NCBI GenBank assembly: GCA_937898525.1
Contig: CALCBC010000014.1
Location: 1-6,270 of the forward strand
Length of the DNA: 6,270 nucleotides
Direction of reading: 5' to 3'
Source: an uncultured Sphingomonadales bacterium
GTDB lineage: Bacteria > Pseudomonadota > Alphaproteobacteria > Sphingomonadales > Sphingomonadaceae
This document shows, piece after piece, positions 1 through 5,330 of the stretch. A program made the translations under genes and the position numbers. Each line of letters starts with the position of its first letter. Position 1 is the first letter of the stretch. Under the pieces are notes generated by a model. The model worked only from the letters and a program-made list of their open reading frames with translations. It made no database searches and was not told the origin of the DNA.

Positions 1-2
1 AA

Positions 3-59
3 GGCGGTTTCCGCGGCGGCGGAATCACCGTCAGCCAGGTGACGCTGGTGAGGCGATAG
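3..59 (+). CDS. Possible 3' end of an unidentified convergent gene
   Basis: The third plus-strand frame is open from the window edge to a TAG stop at 57-59. It reads 18 residues ending in the segment ITVSQVTLVRR. About 15 of 18 codons end in G or C, as in the real genes here, and the other plus frames are less biased. The stop lies 16 bases from the stop of the export lipoprotein on the other strand, a plausible tail-to-tail arrangement. The piece is too short to assign a family. It could also be chance read-through in GC-rich DNA. Sequence to the left would settle it. Confidence 0.3.
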   Translation, partial: GGFRGGGITVSQVTLVRR

Positions 60-75
60 GCTCGGGCGATCAGCC

Positions 76-813
76 TTAGCGTCTGCCGCCGAGGATGTAG
101 ATCACCGGAGTTGCAATCGCAGGGAGAAGCCGAAGCAGGTCTTCCATCCTGCGTAGCCGTGCGCTGTCTCCAACCACGACAATGTCGTTCGGATAGATGC
201 GAGGATCCTCGTAATTGCCCTGTCGGATCGCGGCGAGGTTGTAGACGCCCGCGTATTCCTGGCCGTCGACAGTGCGGAGCACGACGACGTTGTCCTGCTC
301 GGCGAACTGCCCGAAGCCCTGTGCGCTGGCGATCGCTCGCATGAGAGTCATGTCGCCCTGCACCGGATATTGACCCGGCATTCTGACCTGACCGTCCACA
401 GTGAAGGATTGGCTGACCGCCTGCTTCACATTCACCGACACCTGCGGGTCGCGCACGTAGCTGGCACGGAGTCGCTCGACGATCGCCGCGGACAGTTCGT
501 CCGGCGTCAGGCCCGCTGCCGTCAGCGAGCCCGCGAGGGGCAGCGCCATGCGGCCGGAGTTGTCGACCAGGACTTCTCGCGCTGTCAGTTCTTCAATGCC
601 GAACACGTCGACCACGAGGATGTCATTGGGCCCGACGACGTAAGAGCGAGGCTGACCGATGATGTCACTGATCGTGGGTTCCGGCAGGCTGGTGGCAGCG
701 GGCGCAACCTGCACATAGCCGGTCTCGCCGAGTTCGCCACCGTTGAAGCCATAGCTGCATCCCGCCAGCAATGCGGCGGCGGCGATCGCGCAAACACGTG
801 AAAACTTGGTCAT
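76..813 (-). CDS. Polysaccharide export outer-membrane lipoprotein (Wza/GumB-like)
   Basis: This predicted outer-membrane lipoprotein is a component of the channel that exports capsular or exopolysaccharide. The 245 residues begin with a lipoprotein signal: a positively charged start, a hydrophobic Ala/Leu stretch and the lipobox LLAGC with lipidated Cys19. Ser at +2 favours the outer membrane. A polysaccharide-export domain spans about residues 55-130, starting at YVVGPNDILVVDVFG. It is followed by one SLBB-type domain, about 134-185, with the GQVRMPGQYPV motif. A hydrophobic C-terminal helix (about 224-243) recalls the membrane-spanning helix of Wza. At 245 residues it is well under the roughly 380 of E. 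coli Wza, consistent with a single SLBB repeat as in short GumB-type exporters. The ATG at 811-813 directly precedes the signal peptide. The nearest purine-rich stretch, AGAGG, lies about 12 bases upstream and is not ideal. The gene lies 229 bases downstream of PilZ on the same strand. No Wzc/GumC partner gene is next to it. The family is confident; the polymer exported is unknown. Confidence 0.9.
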   Translation of the reverse strand: MTKFSRVCAIAAAALLAGCSYGFNGGELGETGYVQVAPAATSLPEPTISDIIGQPRSYVVGPNDILVVDVFGIEELTAREVLVDNSGRMALPLAGSLTAAGLTPDELSAAIVERLRASYVRDPQVSVNVKQAVSQSFTVDGQVRMPGQYPVQGDMTLMRAIASAQGFGQFAEQDNVVVLRTVDGQEYAGVYNLAAIRQGNYEDPRIYPNDIVVVGDSARLRRMEDLLRLLPAIATPVIYILGGRR

Positions 814-864
814 CTTTCGCAGGAACCTCTTCCGGTGTTTGCCGGTGACAGTGACGCGCCGCGC

Positions 865-893
865 GTGATGAAAAGGATTTCCTTAAGGGTCAA
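865..893 (-). promoter_or_regulatory. Weak candidate promoter for the export lipoprotein
   Basis: On the minus strand TTGACC (893-888) matches the -35 consensus at five of six bases. A 17-base spacer leads to CATCAC (870-865), which matches only three of six bases of a -10 box. Transcription would start about 45 bases before the lipoprotein start codon. The spacer contains the small palindrome AAGGAAATCCTT. If real, this would let the lipoprotein be expressed independently of the PilZ gene. The poor -10 makes this tentative. Confidence 0.22.
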
Positions 894-1042
894 TCTCTTT
901 CCTGACGCTTGCCGCGTCGGCGCGCGATGAGGCGTTGTCGGCCCGCCGAGTAGAGGTCACGCGGGAGGAGCACGGGGCGGGCGGAGCGAATCGTCGCCGC
1001 CGCGGCTGGCGGGGTGCCAGATTGGGAAGGTTGCGACGGGCT

Positions 1043-1390
1043 TCAGTCGCGGAACGTCGTGCCGGCGCGGTACCTGGCGAGGATGTTGTCGTGCACGATG
1101 GGGCTCAGCAGGCTGTTGAAGGCGCAGCCGCACATGTTGTTCTCCCACCACACGACTTCTGCCTGTAGTGACTCCAACCCGGGCAAGGTCAGCCAGCAGA
1201 CCGAGCCCGGATGCATGCGCGTTATCGCAGTCGCGGAGAATCCCGACAGCGACAGGTCGTTTACGACTGTCTGAAAAGCGCGTGCCCCGGAAGCCCGCAG
1301 CTGGGCGGGAATGGCCAACTTCGTGCGGGGCGCGGAGCGATCTTCCTGCGCGGCGATGTGGTAGCGACCGAGCGTGTTCTGCAGGCTCAT
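1043..1390 (-). CDS. Single-domain PilZ protein, predicted c-di-GMP receptor
   Basis: This 115-residue protein is almost entirely one PilZ domain. Both hallmark c-di-GMP contacts are present. The RxxxR motif is at residues 18-22 (RSAPR). The (D/N)xSxxG motif is at 45-50 (DLSLSG), 23 residues further on, as in the beta-barrel fold. The C-terminal strand has the usual W..N..G..F pattern (WWENNMCGCAF, 81-91). There is no signal peptide, membrane segment or output domain. It should therefore be a cytoplasmic stand-alone receptor acting by contact with a partner. The ATG at 1390 is preceded by AGGGAA (1405-1400) at nine bases spacing, which supports this start. The gene lies between two polysaccharide genes, upstream of the export lipoprotein on the same strand and divergent from the glycosyl-1-phosphate transferase. 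A role in c-di-GMP control of polysaccharide production is a reasonable inference, not shown. Domain assignment is confident. Confidence 0.88.
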   Translation of the reverse strand: MSLQNTLGRYHIAAQEDRSAPRTKLAIPAQLRASGARAFQTVVNDLSLSGFSATAITRMHPGSVCWLTLPGLESLQAEVVWWENNMCGCAFNSLLSPIVHDNILARYRAGTTFRD

Positions 1391-1415
1391 CCGATAGAGT
1401 TCCCTGGCAAAGCGG

Positions 1416-1445
1416 GCGATCCAGAGGAGATCGCTTTTTGCTTTT
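1416..1445 (+). terminator. Terminator-like hairpin with T-rich tail
   Basis: GCGATC (1416-1421) pairs perfectly with GATCGC (1429-1434) around a 7-base loop, and TTTTTGCTTTT (1435-1445) follows at once. This is the form of an intrinsic terminator for plus-strand transcripts. Its position is odd, because it lies just upstream of the PilZ start and well before the transferase start. It could stop antisense transcripts coming out of the PilZ gene, or act as an attenuator in a long transferase leader. The stem is only six base pairs, so chance is possible. On the minus strand the same hairpin would lie in the PilZ leader. Confidence 0.35.
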
Positions 1446-1547
1446 CACAAGATGGATCGAGTTGGTTGCCGGCTCCTTTCCGACTTTGGTTAAGAACGAG
1501 TCTCGCAAGGAGTGTGCTCCACAAGTCGCCGCTCCAGCGCGACAGAT

Positions 1548-1580
1548 CGTTGCAAGCGATTGCTATGCTGCATTGCAACG
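1548..1580. promoter_or_regulatory. Perfect 8-bp inverted repeat around an extended -10-like motif
   Basis: CGTTGCAA (1548-1555) and its exact reverse complement TTGCAACG (1573-1580) flank a 17-base centre. The arms are 25 bases apart centre to centre, about two and a half helical turns. Between them lies TGCTATGCT (1561-1569), an extended -10-like element on the plus strand. Its best upstream -35 match, GCGACA at 1539-1544, is at a long 19-base spacing. A transcript from here would have a leader of roughly 115 bases before the transferase. The arrangement looks like an operator overlapping a promoter, but no known regulator binding site is recognised and function is inferred from symmetry alone. 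Confidence 0.35.
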
Positions 1581-1676
1581 GAGGCCGATTGCGAGTAGGG
1601 AGGCGCGCCGCAACCGAAAGTCAAGGGCTAGCCCGGGCACCTGCAAAGGGGCTGAGAACTGGTGGGGCCACGTTGT

Positions 1677-1682
1677 AAGGAG
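1677..1682 (+). promoter_or_regulatory. Ribosome-binding site that sets the sugar transferase start
   Basis: AAGGAG lies 10 bases before the ATG at 1693-1695 and 19 bases before the second in-frame ATG at 1702. This favours 1693 as the start and argues against the far longer open frame that begins at 1168. Confidence 0.65.
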
Positions 1683-1692
1683 CGCGCGTTCG

Positions 1693-3159
1693 ATGCTTAA
1701 CATGAGCACGGCATCGAATCTGACTTTGGAGCGGGAGGCTGAGCCGGATGTTGGATCGGCTGTTGCCTTCGACCACCCGCCGGCGACATCGAAGAGCGAG
1801 GCGTTTCTCCAGGAATTGCGGATTCTCAGCGAGAGGAGCCGCGCGAGGCGCTACGTCCGACTCATTGCGATGTTCGGCGATCTTGCGGCGATAACCCTGG
1901 CGGTCGTCGCCATGGGCGAACTGAGGTTCGGTGAGCCATTCACGCGGCACGTGCAGAACCTTCTCGGGTTCGCCCTGCCGGTCTACGCAGCGGTCGCCCT
2001 CAACCGGCGCTGCTACAATCTCGACGCTATCGTATCGGGAGCTATCGGTACGCGCAGGGTGGCCTACGCCTTTGCGGTCACGCTCGGCCTTGTCGGCCTC
2101 GCGGCATTCTTCTTCTCGGCATCCGAGGGCCTCTCGCGCGCAGTCTTCGGTCTCAGCGCCGTGGTCGGGCTCGTGCTGCTGATGGTGTTCCGCAGCGCTC
2201 TGGCGGCTGTCGCGGCCAAGATCCCGCGGCTCAACCTGACCAACGAGGTCGTCATCAGGGATGGCGTCGACATTAGCGCAGCGCCCAACCGCCTGATCAT
2301 CGACACCTCGGAGCACGATTTTTCGCTGCAGCTCGATGATCCCAACGTGATGGATCGTCTGGGCAGGTACTTGAGGCTCGCCGACCGCGTCGTGGTTGCG
2401 TGCCCGAGCGAGCGGCGCAAGGCGTGGTCCACCGCGCTCAAGGGCGCCGACGTCGACGGCGAGGTGATCGCTCCGGAGTTGGACGAGGTCGGGGCGCTCG
2501 GCATCCGGCGTTTCGGCAGCTCGAGCACGTTGTTGGTTGCCAAGAGCCCGCTGCGTGGCACCGATCGGGCGCTCAAGAGGGCGCTCGACCTCGTGCTATC
2601 GATTACGTTCATCGTGGTTCTGGCGCCGATCATGCTGGCCGTCGCGGTGGCAGTCCGGGTCGATTCTCCAGGGCCGATCCTGTTCCGCCAGAAGCGACTC
2701 GGTCTCGGAAACCGCATGTTCGAGATGTACAAGTTCCGCAGCATGTATGCGGAAAAGGGCGACGCCACCGGGAGCCGATCCACCGGCAGGTCGGACGACC
2801 GCGTCACTCGCGTCGGCCGCTTCATCCGCGCAACAAGCCTCGACGAGCTTCCTCAGCTGTTCAATGTCCTGCTCGGCGACATGAGCATCGTCGGTCCGAG
2901 GCCCCACCCGATCCTGTGCAAGGCCGAGGATCGGCTGTTCTGGGACATCGACCGCGCCTACTGGCGCCGTCACGCGGTCAAGCCGGGGATTACCGGCCTC
3001 GCCCAAGTCCGCGGCCTGCGCGGGACGACCGAGAAGACCATCCAGTTTACCGACAGGCTGCAGGCGGACCTCGAGTACCTCGAGGGCTGGTCGATCTGGC
3101 GTGATATTGCCATCATTCTGGCTACTATCAGGGTCGTTACTCACCGCAACGCCTACTAG
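1693..3159 (+). CDS. Polyprenyl-phosphate glycosyl-1-phosphate transferase initiating polysaccharide synthesis
   Basis: This inner-membrane enzyme moves a hexose-1-phosphate from a nucleotide sugar to undecaprenyl phosphate, the first step of repeat-unit assembly. With the start at 1693 it has 488 residues, the usual size of the WbaP/GumD/SpsB class. Four predicted membrane segments (about 56-76, 89-107, 122-143, 150-175) precede a soluble region (about 180-285) and the C-terminal catalytic domain (about 291-488). The latter opens with a hydrophobic helix broken by Pro312, expected to be re-entrant. Family motifs follow: SPGPILFRQKRLG (325-337), KFRSM (347-351), the catalytic Asp-Glu pair in TSLDELPQL (D384, E385), GPRP (401-404) and KPGITGLAQV (430-439). 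The soluble region lacks the glycine-rich nucleotide-binding loop of the usual CoA-binding-like domain. The frame is open upstream to 1168, but this runs antisense through PilZ and is not protein-like. Similarity to sphingan initiators makes glucose-1-phosphate plausible; the sequence does not prove the sugar. Confidence 0.92.
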   Translation: MLNMSTASNLTLEREAEPDVGSAVAFDHPPATSKSEAFLQELRILSERSRARRYVRLIAMFGDLAAITLAVVAMGELRFGEPFTRHVQNLLGFALPVYAAVALNRRCYNLDAIVSGAIGTRRVAYAFAVTLGLVGLAAFFFSASEGLSRAVFGLSAVVGLVLLMVFRSALAAVAAKIPRLNLTNEVVIRDGVDISAAPNRLIIDTSEHDFSLQLDDPNVMDRLGRYLRLADRVVVACPSERRKAWSTALKGADVDGEVIAPELDEVGALGIRRFGSSSTLLVAKSPLRGTDRALKRALDLVLSITFIVVLAPIMLAVAVAVRVDSPGPILFRQKRLGLGNRMFEMYKFRSMYAEKGDATGSRSTGRSDDRVTRVGRFIRATSLDELPQLFNVLLGDMSIVGPRPHPILCKAEDRLFWDIDRAYWRRHAVKPGITGLAQVRGLRGTTEKTIQFTDRLQADLEYLEGWSIWRDIAIILATIRVVTHRNAY

Positions 3160-3193
3160 ACGTTAACTCCGCTTCACCGGCCGCCACGGTTGT

Positions 3194-3218
3194 CGTGAGG
3201 CCGATCGGCCGCTTCACG
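3194..3218. terminator. Hairpin between convergent genes, no T-run
   Basis: CGTGA (3194-3198) pairs with TCACG (3214-3218). Inside them GGCCGATCGGCC (3199-3210) is a perfect palindrome, with three unpaired bases (3211-3213) on one side. The structure lies 35 bases after the transferase stop and covers the stop codon of the rmlB remnant, a natural place for a bidirectional terminator. There is no T-run on either strand, so it could equally be a simple GC-rich palindrome. Confidence 0.3.
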
Positions 3219-4253
3219 TCCCCGACGCCCGGTTCGTGAGGTACCACTGCAACGTTTCGCGCGCGCCCTCGGAGAACGGCCGACGCGGCCGATAGCCGAG
3301 CTCGACGCAAATCTTGCGGTCGACGATGACGCAGTGTCGGTCGGGACCAAGGCGGTCGTCGACGAAGGTCTTGAGCGACGAGTGCGGCCGACCGCGTGCG
3401 TAGGGCGTGTCGGGAATCGCTCGGCTAGCTCCGCGATACTGAGAGGGCCTCATCGACCATGGCACGGATCGTCGACCGTTTTGAGATCGGCGAGTTCGAC
3501 CTCGCCAGCAATCCTGTAGCTTCCTCCGGGACGGCTGTCATGCAGGACCTATTCGATGCTGCGGCAATGGTCTTTGGCGTGCCGTCAGACGCGAACTGGG
3601 TTGCCGAGGCCGTAGATCACGACGCCGCGAAGGCGCCACCTATCACCATCGGTATCGGCTTTTCGGGGTGCTGATGTCGGCCCTTACTGTTGTTGCAGAA
3701 GGTGATCGTCGTCTGGAGTCCGTAGGTCCCGGTGGCAAGACCGAGCGAGGTGATCGGCCGCCGACTTCGACGCTGTACAAGGTGGGCTGGGTGCATAGGG
3801 CCTGTGCTCGGCCGTGGCAGGTTCGTCCGGTGACTTCGTCCGTCGAAATGTGATGGAACCCGTGCTTCTTCGACCGACCAGCCGCGAGTCACTCGCTCCG
3901 CGCGGCTTCGAGCAGGGCGTGCGTGACCAACATGTTGGTCTCCATGAGCACCCTGGGCCCGTCGATCGTTCGGTCGGCGTAGCGTCTCGGCCGCGAGATT
4001 GACGATGGTGTCGATCTGGTGCTTGCGCATCAGGCTTCTCACCAGCTCTCTGTCACGAATGTCGCCGTGGTCGAACGCAATGGGCAGCCCGTGGAGGTTC
4101 TCACGTCTCCTGGCATGAGTCAGCGCGACTAGCGCGTCGGGTGAACTCGGCGCGGTGCGACCCCACCAAATCCGTCCCGATGAACCCGGCGGTCCCTGGG
4201 ATCAGCGACCTAGCCATTTGAAAGTAGGCGGGAAAGGACCCGACGGCCTTCAT
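3214..4253 (-). pseudogene. rmlB: Decayed dTDP-glucose 4,6-dehydratase (rmlB-like)
   Basis: RmlB converts dTDP-glucose to dTDP-4-keto-6-deoxyglucose, the second step towards dTDP-rhamnose. The remnant covers about the full family length (1040 bases against roughly 350 codons), but its motifs are scattered over all three minus-strand frames. In order they are the cofactor loop GTAGFIG (4196-4176); ENLHGLPIAFDHGDIRD and NLAAET (about 4138-3983); a frameshift to TIDGPRVLMETNMLVTHALL and HHISTDEVTG (3981-3826); RPYAPSPP and SKSAADHL (about 3803-3729); TYGLQTTITF and HPEKPIPMVI (3727-3617); RIAGEVELADLKTV (within 3620-3466); and GYRPRRPFSEGARETLQWY at the C-terminus (about 3423-3214). In-frame stops lie at 3889-3891, 3585-3587 and 3549-3551. 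The one at 3585 falls where the family has Trp of NVRDW, consistent with TGG to TGA. The catalytic YSASK site reads CTASK. The ancestral ATG at 4253 still has GAGGAG eight bases upstream, 15 bases after the decarboxylase stop, so the two were an operon. Clustered sequencing errors are a less likely alternative because the neighbouring genes are intact. Confidence 0.88.
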
Positions 4254-4261
4254 CCCCCGCG

Positions 4262-4267
4262 CTCCTC
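4262..4267 (-). promoter_or_regulatory. Preserved ribosome-binding site of the rmlB remnant
   Basis: GAGGAG (4267-4262 on the minus strand) stands eight bases before the ATG at 4253 and overlaps the space just after the decarboxylase stop. It marks 4253 as the original start of the decayed gene, rather than the in-frame ATG at 4217, and shows that translation may still begin there and end early. Confidence 0.5.
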
Positions 4268-4268
4268 A

Positions 4269-5228
4269 TCACCGTTGTACGACCTTCCGGAAGTAGTCGA
4301 TCGTGCGGTCGAGTCCTTCGTCGAGCTGGATCTGCGGCTGCCAGCCGAGGGTCTCGCGTGCCTTAGAGATGTCCGGCTGGCGCTGCATCGGGTCGTCCTG
4401 AGGCAGGCTGCGCTGGACGAGCTTGGACTTCCCGCCCACCTTGGCCAGCACCTTTTCCGCGAGCTCTCGGATCGTGAACTCGTTAGGGTTGCCGAGGTTG
4501 ATTGGACCATTCACGTCCGGACCCGCGTCCATGAAGGCAAGGAAGCCGCGGACAAGATCGTCGACGTAGCAGAATGAGCGCGTCTGCGATCCGTCCCCGT
4601 AGATCGTAATGTCCTCGCCGAGCAGCGCTTGGACGATGAAGTTCGACACCACTCGGCCATCGGCGGCGTGCATGCGCGGGCCATAGGTATTGAAGATGCG
4701 CGCGACCTTGATGTCGAGGTTGTGCTGGCGGCGATAGTCGAAGAAGAGCGTTTCGGCACACCGCTTGCCTTCGTCGTAGCAGCTTCGCACACCGACCGGG
4801 TTGACATGGCCCCAGTAGCTCTCTGGCTGTGGATGGACCGTGGGATCGCCGTAGACTTCGCTCGTTGACGCCTGAAAAATCGGCACTTTCAGGCGCTTCG
4901 CGAGGCCCAGCATGTTGATGGCGCCGATCACGCTGGTCTTGGTGGTCTGCACGGGATCGTGCTGGTAGTGGATCGGCGAGGCGGGACAGGCGAGGTTGAA
5001 GATCGCGTCAACCTCGACGTAGAGGGGGAAGCACACGTCGTGGCGCATGAATTCGAACCGCGGGTGGCCCGCGAGATGGTCCAGATTGCTCTTGTCGCCG
5101 GTGAACAGGTTGTCGACGCACAGCACCTCGTAGCCGCGTTCGAGCAGCCGGTCGACGAGGTGAGAACCTAGGAAGCCGGCACCGCCCGTCACCAGAATGC
5201 GGCGGCGGCCAAAGGACCGAGTTGTCAA
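4269..5228 (-). CDS. uxs: UDP-glucuronate decarboxylase (UDP-xylose synthase)
   Basis: This cytoplasmic extended short-chain dehydrogenase turns UDP-glucuronate into UDP-xylose and CO2 through an NAD-bound 4-keto intermediate. From a TTG at 5228 it has 319 residues, typical of bacterial members. The cofactor loop is GGAGFLGSH (15-23). The segment CPASPIHYQHDPVQTTKTSV (81-100) is the signature that separates this family from other UDP-sugar epimerases. The catalytic motif STSEVYGDP (121-129) includes Glu124, and the YxxxK pair is Tyr151/Lys155. The substrate-contacting QTRSFCYVDDLV (215-226) and a late Arg in QRQPDISKA are present. No ATG occurs in the N-terminal frame. TTG at 5228 has AGGGGA six bases upstream and places the cofactor loop correctly; another TTG at 5288 would add 20 unlikely residues. 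The gene follows the dehydrogenase after 102 bases and precedes the rmlB remnant. It probably supplies pentose for the polysaccharide or glycolipids, an inference from context. Confidence 0.92.
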   Translation of the reverse strand: MTTRSFGRRRILVTGGAGFLGSHLVDRLLERGYEVLCVDNLFTGDKSNLDHLAGHPRFEFMRHDVCFPLYVEVDAIFNLACPASPIHYQHDPVQTTKTSVIGAINMLGLAKRLKVPIFQASTSEVYGDPTVHPQPESYWGHVNPVGVRSCYDEGKRCAETLFFDYRRQHNLDIKVARIFNTYGPRMHAADGRVVSNFIVQALLGEDITIYGDGSQTRSFCYVDDLVRGFLAFMDAGPDVNGPINLGNPNEFTIRELAEKVLAKVGGKSKLVQRSLPQDDPMQRQPDISKARETLGWQPQIQLDEGLDRTIDYFRKVVQR

Positions 5229-5234
5229 CGCTAT

Positions 5235-5240
5235 TCCCCT
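5235..5240 (-). promoter_or_regulatory. Ribosome-binding site supporting the TTG start of the decarboxylase
   Basis: AGGGGA (5240-5235 on the minus strand) lies six bases before the TTG at 5228-5226. There is no ATG in frame nearby, so this site decides the start. Confidence 0.5.
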
Positions 5241-5330
5241 TTGATCATTGGTTTTCGAGGTCCACGGCTTCCATGCCGCAATGCACAACGATGTAAAGAG
5301 GCGCAGGACGAACGGCAGCGATTTCGCGTC

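Larger units (their letters stand above)
1391..1692. other. Divergent intergenic control region between PilZ and the sugar transferase
   Basis: These 302 bases separate two genes that point away from each other, so the region should carry promoters for both. I see no convincing protein. The plus-strand frame that is open across it reads through the PilZ gene antisense and has no protein-like pattern. Visible elements are the PilZ ribosome-binding site (1400-1405), a hairpin followed by a T-rich run (1416-1445), an 8-bp inverted repeat around an extended -10-like motif (1548-1580), and the ribosome-binding site of the transferase (1677-1682). No good -35/-10 pair was found for the PilZ direction. 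Confidence 0.6.

Noticed and set aside
370..801. 143-residue plus-strand ORF
   Set aside because: It is the antisense shadow of the export lipoprotein, whose signal peptide and domains are clear on the minus strand.
1006..1020. CTGGC-GGGGT-GCCAG hairpin just after PilZ as a terminator
   Set aside because: The stem is only five base pairs and no T-run follows on the minus strand, so it is not distinguishable from chance in GC-rich DNA.
1168..1692. 175-codon N-terminal extension of the sugar transferase frame
   Set aside because: It runs antisense across the PilZ gene and through the intergenic region, is Arg/Ser/Pro-rich without any domain pattern, and would place the membrane domain far from the start. 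A good ribosome-binding site precedes the ATG at 1693.
3214..3465. 83-residue minus-strand ORF as a small gene
   Set aside because: It is the C-terminal fragment of the same rmlB remnant, with an out-of-frame N-terminus.
3459..3674. 71-residue plus-strand ORF antisense to the rmlB remnant (begins MARIVDRFEIGEFD)
   Set aside because: It looks superficially protein-like, but it mirrors the decayed RmlB frame on the other strand. That frame gives recognisable RmlB motifs, while this one matches nothing I know and has no clear ribosome-binding site.
3617..4042. 141-residue minus-strand ORF as a stand-alone gene
   Set aside because: Only its two ends (NLAAET and the TYGLQ...PMVI part) match RmlB. 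The middle is out-of-frame translation, so it is a piece of the pseudogene, and its start is a GTG inside the remnant.
3214..4253. Programmed frameshifting or a split multi-ORF enzyme instead of a pseudogene
   Set aside because: At least six frame changes plus substitution-type stops and altered core motifs (GTAGFIG, CTASK, CNNSKG) cannot be reconciled with a functional recoding mechanism.
4155..4577. 140-residue plus-strand ORF
   Set aside because: It is antisense to the conserved C-terminus of the decarboxylase and the start of the rmlB remnant. Its composition is that of a high-GC shadow frame.
5229..5330. Possible promoter TTTACA in the gap before the decarboxylase
   Set aside because: The -35-like hexamer is good, but no acceptable -10 box occurs 16-18 bases downstream.
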